Part shown: piece by piece, positions 40,513 through 50,170 of the stretch | Layout of the letters: the number at the start of each line of letters is the position of its first letter | Position numbering within the stretch: position 1 is the stretch's first letter | From: Gellertiella hungarica | GTDB lineage: Bacteria; Pseudomonadota; Alphaproteobacteria; Rhizobiales; Rhizobiaceae | Direction of reading: 5' to 3' | DNA: 64,000 nt | Assembly (NCBI RefSeq): GCF_014197145.1 | Contig: NZ_JACIEZ010000008.1 | Coordinates: 62,001 to 126,000, forward strand | Translations under genes and position numbers: made by a program | Notes under the pieces: generated by a model | The model's database searches: none | The model's input: the letters and a program-made list of their open reading frames with translations, nothing else | Told to the model about the DNA's origin: nothing

Positions 40513-42581
40513 GTGATCTGGATGTCTCTCTCAGACTGCGGATGGTCAATCAGCTGTCCCGCCCGGCCAATGAAGCTGAGCGGGACCTGAAGGACATCAA
40601 GGAAGCAGCAGACCGAATTGGCCGTTCGAATGGCAGCGATCGCCTGAACCAGGACATCCGCGCAATCGGCCGCACCGCCGACGACGCAAGACAAAAGATC
40701 AGGGAAATTGGTACGGGCTTTCAGGGCGTAGCAGGCGAGGCCAGAGGTGCGGCAACAGCGATCGGGCGCATCAAGACCGAAGCGACTGAGGCCCGATCCG
40801 CCCTTTCCACCTTGGACAACGGCAGTCTAAATGGGTTGAAGTCGGACGCAGCCAACGCGAAACAGGCCATCACTGAGATAGGCGCAGCAGCTGACGCAGC
40901 GCAGGCGAAGCTCCGCCAACTTAAAAGCGGGCCTCTTACCATGACGCCTCCAGGCGGGCGCGTGACGATGGCGGATGGACCCTGGCGACCGCACACAGGA
41001 GGTTTGGCAAGTGCGGCAGAAGGTGCGCTGGACCAGTTCGGAGCACCGGTAGCACTCGGAGCAGGCGGCGCCTATTTGGCGGGAGCTGTTCCCGCCGCAG
41101 TAGCGGTTGCCGGTGGTGAGGCAATCCGCCGATCTGCTGCAGACGAGTTTACGCTCGATCAGATCCAGAACACGGGCGGTTTCAGCGACGAGGAAAAGAA
41201 GCGCTACGATTTCGAGCTGGGAAAGGTCGGTGCGAAATACGGTGTTGGAAAGCAAGGCGCGATGCAGGTCTTCGGATCGCTTCAAGCGGGTGGCCTTGAG
41301 CATGGTATAGCCTCTGCGATGATGGAAAGCGTTCTCCGCTTTGCCAAGGCAACCGGCTCCGATCCCGTCGATGCGGCGAAGACTGCGACCGCCCTTCGAA
41401 ACAACATGAAGATAGAGCCTCAGGACCTCATGGCGGTATTCGACATGATGGCCGTGGGGGGCAAGGAGGGCATGTTCGAGATCCCCGACATGGCGCGGAA
41501 TTTCCCGTCAATGCTCGCAGCGCTCGCGGTGCATGGATCAAACGGCCCCCGCGGAGTCAGCCTCGCGACTGCCATGATTCAATCGATCAATAACGGCGCC
41601 GGCTCGCCGGATCAGGCCAAGACGTCCTTCGAGGCTATGTTACGTGACATGGTTGCTCCGGAGGTCACGGATCGTGCAAAAAAAGATTATGGCATTGATG
41701 CCTTCGCCATCGAGGAGAAAGCGAAGAAGGACGGCGAGGACCCAACTCTTGCTCTGATCAAGGCCTATCGGAAAGCCGTCGGCGGAGATCAGGAGAAGAT
41801 GCGTGGTCTCTTCCGCAACGAAGAAAGCTTCAAGGGCCTGGCGGCCGTATTCAAAGACCTCGACGCCATCGAGGCACTAATGAAGAGAATGGAGGATGCG
41901 AAGGGCACGATTGACAAGGACTTCGGCAACGCAACCGACAACCTGTCCTCTCAAAGCGAGCGCCTCTCAGCAAATGTCGGGCAGAATATAAAGGATCTGG
42001 CCGCCCCGCTGCTTCCATATCTGACGAGCATTGCACGCGTCATGTCACAGGCCATGGAAGACAGCAGGGAGAATCAGCAAAAGGATCCGCTGTCGCTTGT
42101 GCCAAATGCGCCTCTGATCCAGGAAGGCATTCGCATATGGTTGCAGCACGGAGCGACAAAGCCGAAAGGCCCGTCCCTCATCGACCGCTTCCTCTACGGC
42201 CAGGCGGCTGACCCGGACTTCGATGCGAAGAAGCACTTTGGTATAGACCTGCGACCTTCTGCCGAGAACTCTATGCAGAGCTACACGCAAGGACTGGCAG
42301 AACAGGGGGCCAAAGCCGAACAGGAGGCGCAAGGCATTGCTGAGCGGATCAAGGCTCTGCTCGGCTTCACCGTTTCGCCCGTCATCGCTCCGACCTATGT
42401 CGATCCTGGTGCACCCTCTGCGCCAGCGGCAACTCCCGCACCTACAGCACCGTCGCAGAAGAACACCTTTAACCAGACGATCACGTCTCCCAACTCAAAG
42501 CACGCGGCAGTCCAGTCGGCCCGCGAAATCCGCCGGGCTCAGGCAAGAACGCTTTATGACACAGGCAGGAGGCTCGCATGA
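40509..42581 (+). CDS. Tail tape measure protein
   Basis: A 690-residue, largely helical protein that sets tail length. N-terminal coiled coils (NEAERDLKDIKEAADRIG...) are followed by a hydrophobic Ala/Gly-rich segment at residues about 195-225. A conserved domain lies around FSDEEKKRYDFELGKVGAKYGVGKQ, and a Pro/Ala-rich tail ends the protein. The ATG at 40509 overlaps the E' stop (ATGA), which fixes the start; the frame upstream belongs to the E' region in another phase. Confidence 0.88.
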   Translation: MSDLDVSLRLRMVNQLSRPANEAERDLKDIKEAADRIGRSNGSDRLNQDIRAIGRTADDARQKIREIGTGFQGVAGEARGAATAIGRIKTEATEARSALSTLDNGSLNGLKSDAANAKQAITEIGAAADAAQAKLRQLKSGPLTMTPPGGRVTMADGPWRPHTGGLASAAEGALDQFGAPVALGAGGAYLAGAVPAAVAVAGGEAIRRSAADEFTLDQIQNTGGFSDEEKKRYDFELGKVGAKYGVGKQGAMQVFGSLQAGGLEHGIASAMMESVLRFAKATGSDPVDAAKTATALRNNMKIEPQDLMAVFDMMAVGGKEGMFEIPDMARNFPSMLAALAVHGSNGPRGVSLATAMIQSINNGAGSPDQAKTSFEAMLRDMVAPEVTDRAKKDYGIDAFAIEEKAKKDGEDPTLALIKAYRKAVGGDQEKMRGLFRNEESFKGLAAVFKDLDAIEALMKRMEDAKGTIDKDFGNATDNLSSQSERLSANVGQNIKDLAAPLLPYLTSIARVMSQAMEDSRENQQKDPLSLVPNAPLIQEGIRIWLQHGATKPKGPSLIDRFLYGQAADPDFDAKKHFGIDLRPSAENSMQSYTQGLAEQGAKAEQEAQGIAERIKALLGFTVSPVIAPTYVDPGAPSAPAATPAPTAPSQKNTFNQTITSPNSKHAAVQSAREIRRAQARTLYDTGRRLA

Positions 42582-43045
42582 GCGTATTTCGGCCGCACGG
42601 CGCTCTGCTGTCCATTGGTGGTGCGATCCTGTACACCGTGGGTCTCAATCCTCAGCGAATTGGCTATTCCTCCACAACGCGCTTCCCGGTCCACTCTGTC
42701 CAGGCAGGTTTTCGCGTCCAGGCAACAGGGGCAGATCCCGAGCGAATCGTGATCGATGCCCAGACCTATCCGCATGTGGTGGGTGGCATGGATGCCTACG
42801 CGATATTGAAGGCGCATCACCGCTCTCAGTCCGTGGTTCCATTTATCCGTCTCCGGGGGAACTACCTCGGGGAGGCCGGAGGTCTGTGCGTGATTGAAAC
42901 CCTCGATACGGATGAAGAGCGGCTGCACCCCTTCGATGGCGTCGGCCGTAAAGTCGATGTGAGCGTGGGGCTCATGCTGCTGCCAGCAACCGCCGGCCTC
43001 GGCGGGCGGCTTGAGATCGTCACTCTGGGAGGCCTGTTCGGATGA
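42578..43045 (+). CDS. U: Tail protein U (P2 gpU-like)
   Basis: A 155-residue protein of the gpU family: TVGLNPQRIGYSSTTRFPVHSVQAG near the N-terminus and PFIRLRGNYLGEAGGLCVIETLDT later. In P2 it is a tail completion protein. It is coupled to tape measure and X by four-base overlaps. Confidence 0.87.
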   Translation: MSVFRPHGALLSIGGAILYTVGLNPQRIGYSSTTRFPVHSVQAGFRVQATGADPERIVIDAQTYPHVVGGMDAYAILKAHHRSQSVVPFIRLRGNYLGEAGGLCVIETLDTDEERLHPFDGVGRKVDVSVGLMLLPATAGLGGRLEIVTLGGLFG

Positions 43046-43263
43046 GCTATGTTGTCGCCTTTGGCGGGGAGCGCTTGGACCGGATCGCGAAGAAGCTAAT
43101 GCAGACAGAGCGCCAAGGTACAGTGGAGGCGTTGCTCGACGCGAACGAGGGATTGGCGACCGCTGCTGTCTCGGGCCTGGTGCCCGCCGGCACCGTTATA
43201 AGGGTGCCGAGAGATTGGTCGCCACCTGCCCCAGGCTCACCAACTGTTTTGCCCTGGGAGTAG
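43042..43263 (+). CDS. X: Tail protein X (LysM-like)
   Basis: A 73-residue LysM-type protein (GGERLDRIAKKLMQTERQGTVEALLDANEGLA, then VPAGTVIRVP), as in P2 gpX. It probably helps tail attachment to peptidoglycan or baseplate stability. The order U-X-D is the P2 order. Confidence 0.86.
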   Translation: MSYVVAFGGERLDRIAKKLMQTERQGTVEALLDANEGLATAAVSGLVPAGTVIRVPRDWSPPAPGSPTVLPWE

Positions 43264-43266
43264 GTG

Positions 43267-44283
43267 ATGAAGCGTCCAGTCGTGCGGATCGTTGGTGAGA
43301 CGGGAAGTGACCTTCTGCCGGCATGGGGATCGTCTCTGATGTCGGTGACCTTCACAGACAATTCCGGTGGAGACGCCGATGAGCTGGAGTTCCAGTTCTC
43401 GGTCACAACACCCCTTCAGGCACCACCGCAAAAGGGCCAGCAATACCGTCTTCTCTTTAACTGGCAGGGCGAAGCTCTGCGCGATGCAGGCCTCTTCACC
43501 TTCCAAAGCGCAAGCCTTTCGTTTGAAGCTGAAGGCGGGTGGACAATGAGCGTTGTCAGCCGTTCTGCTGACTTCGTGGATGCCGATAAGGCCGCCGATG
43601 TCGAGCATTTCGAAGAGACGACAGCAGGCGAGATATTCCGCCAGCTTGCCGAAGGCGTCGGGAAAAAAGCGACCGTACATCCTGTGATCGATGCCATTCC
43701 AATCCCCTATCGCCTTAGGATGCAGCAGTCCGCAGTCGGCTTTGCCCAGCAACTCGCCGACGAGCTGGGAGCGACCCTGAAGCTTGCGAATGGACAGTGG
43801 CTTGTTCCCCTCAAGAATAGCGGCCAGACTGCTCTTGGATCGACACTTCCGCCGATCGTCATCTCAGCCGACGAGGCGACAGGCTGCGATCTCACCACTG
43901 AAGGGCGCCCTGAATTTGCAGAAGTGCGCGCAACCTGGTTTGACGAGGAAAAGGGCCTGCCCGCACTCGCAGTGGCAAAGGGCAGTGGAAGAAGCGCCGC
44001 CTTCTTCGGGCTGCATTCCGCCCCCTCTGCCTCCGAAGCAAAGCAGCGTAGTCAGGCGGAGCGCAAAGAGATGGAGAGCGCTGCGATAACGGGCAGTGTC
44101 TCGCTGGAGGGGCGCGCAGGGGCCATAGCAGGGGCGCCAGTCGAACTGGTGCAGTTCGGCGGCTGGTCTGGTTTCGATCTCGTCGCCCAAACGATTACCC
44201 ATACTTTCACGTTCGATGAAAGCGGGGGATGGCTAATGTCGATCGAACTCTCTGCCAAAGGCGACGCGAGCGCGGCGGGTTAG
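43267..44283 (+). CDS. D: Late control/baseplate hub protein D
   Basis: A 338-residue protein of the P2 gpD family: PVVRIVGETGSDLLPAWGSSLMSV at the N-terminus, then a hub domain with VVSRSADFVDADKAADVEHFEETT and a C-terminal GYSI-like segment, WSGFDLVAQTITHTFTFDESGG. It forms the baseplate hub that holds the spike. It is the last phage gene, ending 125 bases before the right terminus. ATG at 43267 was preferred to GTG at 43264. Confidence 0.88.
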   Translation: MKRPVVRIVGETGSDLLPAWGSSLMSVTFTDNSGGDADELEFQFSVTTPLQAPPQKGQQYRLLFNWQGEALRDAGLFTFQSASLSFEAEGGWTMSVVSRSADFVDADKAADVEHFEETTAGEIFRQLAEGVGKKATVHPVIDAIPIPYRLRMQQSAVGFAQQLADELGATLKLANGQWLVPLKNSGQTALGSTLPPIVISADEATGCDLTTEGRPEFAEVRATWFDEEKGLPALAVAKGSGRSAAFFGLHSAPSASEAKQRSQAERKEMESAAITGSVSLEGRAGAIAGAPVELVQFGGWSGFDLVAQTITHTFTFDESGGWLMSIELSAKGDASAAG

Positions 44284-44359
44284 AGGCGGGCGAGAACTCG
44301 CTCGAAGGGTCTTTGAAGGGGCTTTGCGACGGCTTTGACAGGGACCATCGGAAAATCGA

Positions 44360-44408
44360 AAATTCCGGATTTGCGTGTCAAAATTCCGGAAATCCGTGTC
44401 ACGCTACA
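44360..44408 (-). repeat. Right terminus with two tandem transposase-site repeats
   Basis: Two adjacent 21-bp copies (44360-44380 and 44381-44401) share AAATTCCGGA and GTGTCA and differ at three positions. The last seven bases, CGCTACA, end the phage. In inverted orientation they match the element seven bases inside the left end. As in Mu, the right end thus has closely spaced transposase sites. Confidence 0.82.
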
Positions 44409-44413
44409 CTGGC
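44409..44413. repeat. Right copy of 5-bp target-site duplication (CTGGC)
   Basis: CTGGC follows CTACA directly and continues into the kinase reading frame (L A I A L S). It matches the copy at 5618-5622. Confidence 0.93.
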
Positions 44414-47399
44414 GATCGCCCTTTCGTTCTTTGTCTCGCAGCCTGCCGTGCCGCTGATCCTCGCCGCGGTGTCCACCGTGCTGATCGTCATCGGCTATTT
44501 CCTGGCACCCCCCGGCGTGTCGCTCGAGCTCGCGCAGGTCAACCGCTCGCTTTGCATCGTCACCGCCTGGATCCTCGGCGGGGCCGGGATGGTTTCCATT
44601 CGAGGCAAGCTGGATGTACGGCGGCAGGAATGGCTTCAGCGCGCAGAGGTCGGCCTCGCCAAACGCATGTCGGGGGAACAGACCGTCGAGGCACTCAGCC
44701 AGAACATCGTCTCTTTCCTGTGCGAATACATGGGTGCGGCCAGCGGGGCGATCTTCGTCAACCGCGATGGCACCTTCCAGAGAACGGCCACCTTCGGCGT
44801 GCCCGCGGATGCGCCCGTGCCGTCGCAGGTCGCACCGGGCGACGGTCTCCTCGGCGAGGTCGCCCGTGACGGCAAGGTCATGATGCTGAAGGACGTGCCC
44901 GACAATTATCTCTATGTCGGCTCGTCGCTGGGACGGGCCGTCCCGCGCCATATCGCGCTGTCAGCCGCCAATGCGGATGACGTGATCAACGGGGTCATGG
45001 AATTCGGTTTCCTCAATCAGCCGAAGCCACGAAAGGAAGCGCTGCTTTCGCGTGTCGGGCCCACGATCGGCGTCGCGCTTCGATCGGCACAATACCGGCT
45101 CACCCTGCGCCGTCTTCTGGAGGAAACCCAGCAGCAGGCAGCAGAGCTGCGCGCGCAGGGCGAGGAGCTTCGCGCCGCCAATGACGAGCTTGAGACCCAG
45201 AGCCGTGCGCTGCAGGAATCCCAGGCCCGGCTGGAATTGCAGCAAAGCGAACTGGAACAGAGCAACGCGCAGCTGGAGGCGCAGGCACAGGAACTGGAAG
45301 CCCAGCGGGACGATCTGGCGCGCAGCCAGCTGCTGCTCCAGCAGCAGGCGCGGGATCTCGAACAGGGAAGCCGCTACAAGTCCGAGTTCCTTTCCAACAT
45401 GTCGCACGAACTGCGCACACCGCTGAACTCGCTGCTCATCCTCTCGCAGCTGCTGGCCGACAACAAGGCCGGGAACCTGACGGAGGAGCAGGTAAAGTTC
45501 GCACGCACGATCACCTCCTCGGGCAACGACCTGCTCGTGCTGATCAATGACATTCTCGACATTTCGAAGATCGAGGCGGGCCAGGTCGAGCTCCAGATCC
45601 AGCCGGTTCGCGTGACTGATATCGCCGCCAAGCTTGAGGGAACCTTCCGGCCTCTGGCCGAGCAGAAAGGCCTCTCCTTCCGCATCACCGCCGCGCCCGA
45701 TCTGCCGGAGGAGATTGCCAGCGATCCGCAGAGGCTGGAACAGGTGATCAAGAATTTCCTGTCGAATGCGATCAAGTTCACCGCGCATGGCGAGGTCACG
45801 CTCGATCTCGCGCCTCGCGGAGAAGCGGAAATCGCCTTCACCGTCCGCGATACCGGGATCGGCATTCCGGCGGAGCAGCAGCAGGCGATTTTCGAACCCT
45901 TCCGGCAGGCGGACGGCACGATCAGCCGCAAGTACGGGGGCACGGACCTGGGGCTGTCCATTTCCCGTGAACTGAGCACACTGCTCGGCGGGCATATCGC
46001 GGTGTCGAGCAAGGAGGGCAAGGGCAGCAGCTTCACCCTCACCATTCCGGTCTCGCTTTCGGAAGACGAGGTGCGACCCCTGACCGGCGCGGCGCCGGAG
46101 CGGCGCTCGCCCTCGGTGTCGTCGCGGCATGCCTCCGCCACGCTGTCCGCCCCCGCCGCAAGCGCACCGGAAAGCCGTCCCTCGATCATCAAGGATGACC
46201 GCTCCACGCTGACCGCCGGCAGCCGGCTGATGCTGGCTGTGGAAGACGATCCGAAATTTGCCGAAATCCTCTACGATCTCGCGCACGAGGCGGGCTTCCA
46301 GTGTGTCGTCGCAGGCACCGCGGATGAGGGCGTCATCATGGCGCGGCAATATCTGCCGCAGGCGATCATCCTCGACATCGGCCTGCCCGATCATACCGGC
46401 CTCTTCGTGCTCGATCGCCTGAAGCACGACCTCAGAACCCGGCATATTCCGGTTCATGTCGTCTCCGCCGGGGATTACGTGCGGAAGGCAAGGGCGCTCG
46501 GGGCCGCCGGCTATTCCCTCAAGCCGGTGAAGCGGGAAGAGCTGGTGGAGGTGCTGGAAGGTCTGGAAAGCAACATGCTGGAGCCCGTTCGCCGGGTGCT
46601 GGTGGTGGAGGACGATGCAACCCAGCTGGAAAGCGTGCAGCTGCTGCTCGGCTCCCGGAATGTGAGCACCGTCGGTGCCAAGAGTGCCTCCGAATGCCTG
46701 GAGAAGCTCCGCAGCGAAGAGTTCGACTGCATGGTGCTCGACCTCACCCTGCCTGATGCCTCGGGCCTGGACGTTCTGGATCAGCTCGCAGGCGATACCT
46801 CGATCGCCTTTCCCCCGGTCATCGTCTATACCGGCCGCGAACTTTCGCCGGACGACGAACTCAGGCTTCGCAAATATGCCAAGTCGATCATCATCAAGGG
46901 CGCGCGGTCGCCGGAGCGTCTGCTGGACGAGGTAACCCTCTTCCTTCATCAGGTGGTTTCGAAACTGCCGAATCGCCAGCAGGAGATGCTGGCAAAGTCG
47001 CTGAACCGCGATGAAGCGCTGCTGAACCGGAAGATCCTCATCGTCGAGGACGATGTGCGCAATGTCTATGCGCTGTCGAGCATCTTCGAAACCCATGGTG
47101 CCGAAGTCACCATTGCACGCAACGGGCTCGAAGGCGTCCAGACCCTGGAACAGGCGGGGCCGCAGGGCTTCGACCTTGTGCTGATGGATGTGATGATGCC
47201 GGAAATGGACGGCCTCACCGCGACCCGGGAAATCCGCAACCGGCTGGGCATGGACCATCTCCCCATCATCATGCTCACGGCAAAGGCCATGCCGCAGGAC
47301 CAGGAGCAGTGCCTCGCCGCCGGAGCTGACGACTACCTGCCGAAGCCACTCGATGTGGAGAAGCTGCTGTCCCTCGTTCGCGTGTGGATGTCCCGATGA
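44414..47399 (+). pseudogene. 3' fragment of hybrid sensor histidine kinase
   Basis: The main part of the interrupted kinase. In the restored 1036-residue protein the order is: four N-terminal membrane helices; a GAF-type sensor region (SQNIVSFLCEYMGAASGAIF); a long Gln/Glu coiled coil; HisKA with H373 (SHELRTPLN); HATPase (NAIKF, DTGIGIP, then GTDLGLSIS with Asp in the G2 box); and three receiver domains with Asp in ILDIGLP, VLDLTLP and LMDVMMP. Without its first 41 codons it has no evident start; an in-frame reading from phage DNA at 44229 is probably not translated. It overlaps cheR by four bases. Confidence 0.93.
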
Positions 47400-48268
47400 G
47401 CACGCCCAGGATCACCCCGAGGCCGGTCGAGGAGATCGAACTGCAGCTCCTGCTGGAAGCGATCTACCAGAAGAGCCACTACGATTTCCGCGGCTACTCG
47501 CAGGCCTCGCTCGCACGGCGCATGGAACAGGCAAGACAGCATTTCGGCTGCGAAAGCCTCTCCATGCTTCAACACAAGGTGCTGCATCAGCCGTCGGTAT
47601 TCCGCGAGCTTCTCAACTTCCTGACCGTGCAGGTCAGCGAGCTTTTCCGCGATCCCGACTATTACAGAGTTCTGCGCGAACAGGTCATTCCGCATCTGAA
47701 GACCTACCCTTCTCTGAAGGTCTGGGTTGCCGGTTGCAGCGACGGGGAAGAGCTCTATTCCCTTGCGATCCTTTTCCGGGAGGAAGGGCTGGAATCCCGC
47801 ACCATATTCTATGCGACGGACATCAACCCCGCCGCCCTGCGGAAGGCGGAGGCTGGCGTCTACGCGCTGGACCGCATCCCGCAGTTTACCCGCAACCATC
47901 ACGCCTCGGGCGCCCGGACCTCGCTCTCCGACTATTACACGGCGGCTTATGGTGCGGTGGTCTTCGACAAGAGCCTTCGTGCACAGACGGTGTTTTCGGA
48001 GCACAGCCTGGTTTCCGATCAGGTCTTTGCGGAAGTCCATCTGGTCAGCTGCCGCAATGTCCTTATCTACTTCGACAAGCAACTGCAGGACCGCGCCATT
48101 GCCCTGTTCGAGCAGTCACTGGTGCGCGGCGGTTTCCTCGGTCTCGGCATGCAGGAAACGCTCGCCTTCTCCCCCCATCAGGACCGCTTCGATACCTTTG
48201 CACGCGATGAGAAGGTCTATCGCAAGCGACTGTTCGTCCCGACCGAAGAAAGGGCCTTCCATGGCTGA
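47396..48268 (+). CDS. cheR: CheR-type protein-glutamate methyltransferase
   Basis: A 290-residue S-adenosylmethionine-dependent methyltransferase. The N-terminal helical CheR domain (YDFRGYSQASLARRMEQAR, then FLTVQVSELFRDPDYY) is followed by the SAM-binding motif VWVAGCSDGEELYSLAI and the CRNVLIYFD motif. With the hybrid kinase and the HWE kinase it forms a signalling operon. It is not near chemotaxis genes, so it probably serves another sensory pathway. The ATG overlaps the kinase stop. Confidence 0.9.
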   Translation: MSTPRITPRPVEEIELQLLLEAIYQKSHYDFRGYSQASLARRMEQARQHFGCESLSMLQHKVLHQPSVFRELLNFLTVQVSELFRDPDYYRVLREQVIPHLKTYPSLKVWVAGCSDGEELYSLAILFREEGLESRTIFYATDINPAALRKAEAGVYALDRIPQFTRNHHASGARTSLSDYYTAAYGAVVFDKSLRAQTVFSEHSLVSDQVFAEVHLVSCRNVLIYFDKQLQDRAIALFEQSLVRGGFLGLGMQETLAFSPHQDRFDTFARDEKVYRKRLFVPTEERAFHG

Positions 48269-50096
48269 GCAAACGGTAAAATTCCTGCTGGTCGACGACC
48301 TGGAGGAAAACCTCGTGGCACTCGAGGCCCTGCTCCGCCGGGATGGTCTGGAACTCATCAGGGCCCGCTCCGGAGCAGAGGCGCTGGAACTGCTCCTGGT
48401 GCACGACATCGCGCTTGCCCTCCTCGACGTGCAGATGCCGGAAATGAACGGTTTCGAACTGGCCGAGCTGATGCGAGGGCTGGAGCGCACGCGGCGCATT
48501 CCCATCATCTTCGTGACCGCGCTGCCGGCCGACGAGAACCGGCGCTTCCGCGGCTATGAAACGGGTGCCGTCGACTACCTGCAGAAGCCGATCGATCCGC
48601 AGATCCTGCACAGCAAGACCGGCGTGTTCTTCGAACTTGCGCGGCAGCGAAACGAACTCAAGGAGAATGCCGACAAGCTGAGGCAGGCACTCAGCCAGCT
48701 GCAGGCCCACACGGACAACTCGCCGCTCGCCTATGTGAGCTTCGACCCCCTCCTGCGCATAACCGGCTGGTCGGACGGCGCCAGTCGCCTGTTCGGCTGG
48801 GACGCGGCGGAGATGAAGGGACGCTCCTATCGCCACGTCTCATGGCTGCCGGAAAAGACAAAGACCGATTTCTCCGCCGTTGCGTCCAGCCTGATCGAAG
48901 GCCATCCGACCGGACGCGACGTGGCCGAATTCGGCGCCCGCCATCGCAGCGGCCGGATGGTGGAGGGGGAATGGTACCTCTCCGCTCTTTACGACTGCAA
49001 GGGCAACCTGACGTCGCTCAGCGTCCAGATACTGGACATCACGGAGCGGCGGAAGGCGGAAGAGACCCAGCGTCTGCTGATGGGCGAGCTCAACCATCGC
49101 GTCAAGAACACGCTCGCCACCGTGCAGGCGGTCGCGGCCCACGCGCTTCGGCACACGCGCGACCCCGCCCAGTTCGCCCGGACCTTCAACGGGCGCATCC
49201 AGTCCCTGGCCAAGGCGCATTCGCTCCTGAGTGCCACCACCTGGAGCGGAGCCTGCCTGAACGACATCATCCGGGATCAGCTCGATCTTGGCGCTCTCGA
49301 TGTCAACCGGTTCCAGTCGAACGGTCCCTTGCTCGAGCTCGTGCCTCAGCAGGCCTTGCACATTGCCATGATGGTTCACGAGCTGGCGACCAATGCCAGC
49401 AAGTACGGCGCCCATTCCATGCCAAGCGGGCGGATTTCGGTGGAATGGAGGCTGGAAGGCGAAACACTGGTAATTGTCTGGACCGAAGCAGGCGGTCCCG
49501 CGCCGGGAGGAATGGTCAGAAGGGGCTTCGGCACCACCCTGATCGAGCAGAGCGCGCGGTCCGAGGGAGGCGCGGCCGAGCTTGTCGTCAGAGACGACGG
49601 GCTCAGCTGGACCATCCGCATGCGCTTTCAGGGGAAAATGCCGGAGGAGCCGACGGGCAATCCGGAACCTGTGGAGATGGAAAATGGGATGGGCGTTCCG
49701 GCGCCCAGAAGCGACATGCCCTCGGCAGCCGGGCGCCGCCGGGTCCTCATCATCGAGGACGAACCGCTGGTGGCAATGGATATCGCCAGCCTGCTGGAGG
49801 CGGCGGATTTCGAGGTGGTGGGCACCGCTGCGACCGTGGGTGAGGCACTCGACTTCATCGCCCGTTCCGAGATCGATGTGGCTCTCCTCGACGGCAATCT
49901 TCGGGGATATCCCGTGGACGACGTGGCCCAGGCGCTGGATGGAAAGTCGATCCCTTTCCTGTTCGTCAGCGGCTATGGAGAGCAGAACCTTCCCAAGGAC
50001 TTCGCCGGACGGCCCATCCTGACCAAACCCTTCAGCGGCGAGGAATTGATAGAAGGCGCAACGGGCGTCCTTGGCGAGCGGCATTACTCTGCCTGA
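48261..50096 (+). CDS. REC-PAS-HWE histidine kinase-REC protein
   Basis: A 611-residue cytoplasmic signalling protein. Residues 5-120 are a receiver domain (LLVDDLEENL, Asp in LLDVQMP, Lys in LQKP). Residues about 150-270 are a PAS domain. Residues 275-470 are an HWE/HisKA_2 kinase with phospho-acceptor H279 in ELNHRVKNTL and HELATNASKYGA as the N box. Residues about 490-605 are a second receiver (IIEDEPLVAMD, DGNL as the Asp site). Such kinases act in the general stress and light responses of rhizobia. It overlaps cheR by eight bases. Confidence 0.92.
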   Translation: MAEQTVKFLLVDDLEENLVALEALLRRDGLELIRARSGAEALELLLVHDIALALLDVQMPEMNGFELAELMRGLERTRRIPIIFVTALPADENRRFRGYETGAVDYLQKPIDPQILHSKTGVFFELARQRNELKENADKLRQALSQLQAHTDNSPLAYVSFDPLLRITGWSDGASRLFGWDAAEMKGRSYRHVSWLPEKTKTDFSAVASSLIEGHPTGRDVAEFGARHRSGRMVEGEWYLSALYDCKGNLTSLSVQILDITERRKAEETQRLLMGELNHRVKNTLATVQAVAAHALRHTRDPAQFARTFNGRIQSLAKAHSLLSATTWSGACLNDIIRDQLDLGALDVNRFQSNGPLLELVPQQALHIAMMVHELATNASKYGAHSMPSGRISVEWRLEGETLVIVWTEAGGPAPGGMVRRGFGTTLIEQSARSEGGAAELVVRDDGLSWTIRMRFQGKMPEEPTGNPEPVEMENGMGVPAPRSDMPSAAGRRRVLIIEDEPLVAMDIASLLEAADFEVVGTAATVGEALDFIARSEIDVALLDGNLRGYPVDDVAQALDGKSIPFLFVSGYGEQNLPKDFAGRPILTKPFSGEELIEGATGVLGERHYSA

Positions 50097-50170
50097 GGCA
50101 GAGCGACAGCCATGCAACCGCCGGCGTGCAACGGTGTTTACCGTCTGCATCAAGTGGCGGAGAATGCACC

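Larger units (their letters stand above)
5623..44408 (+). mobile_element. Complete Mu-like transposable prophage, 38,786 bp
   Basis: The boundaries are set by inverted terminal sequences (TGTAG...CTACA), related transposase-site repeats seven bases inside each end, a 5-bp flanking duplication and exact restoration of the interrupted host frame. The contents cover the expected functions: repressor, Ner, transposase A with DDE residues, ATPase B, GemA, Mor-type activator, lysis, Mu-type head and P2-type contractile tail. No frameshifted or truncated phage gene was seen, so it may be inducible. The length is close to that of Mu (about 37 kb). Confidence 0.95.

Noticed and set aside
44961-47258. 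A 765-codon open frame on the minus strand across the hybrid kinase
   Set aside because: The plus strand encodes clear kinase and receiver motifs; the reverse frame has no family pattern or ribosome site.
44229-47399. An intact kinase starting inside the phage right end
   Set aside because: The first 60 or so codons read through the end of gene D in another frame and through transposase-site repeats; there is no ribosome site.
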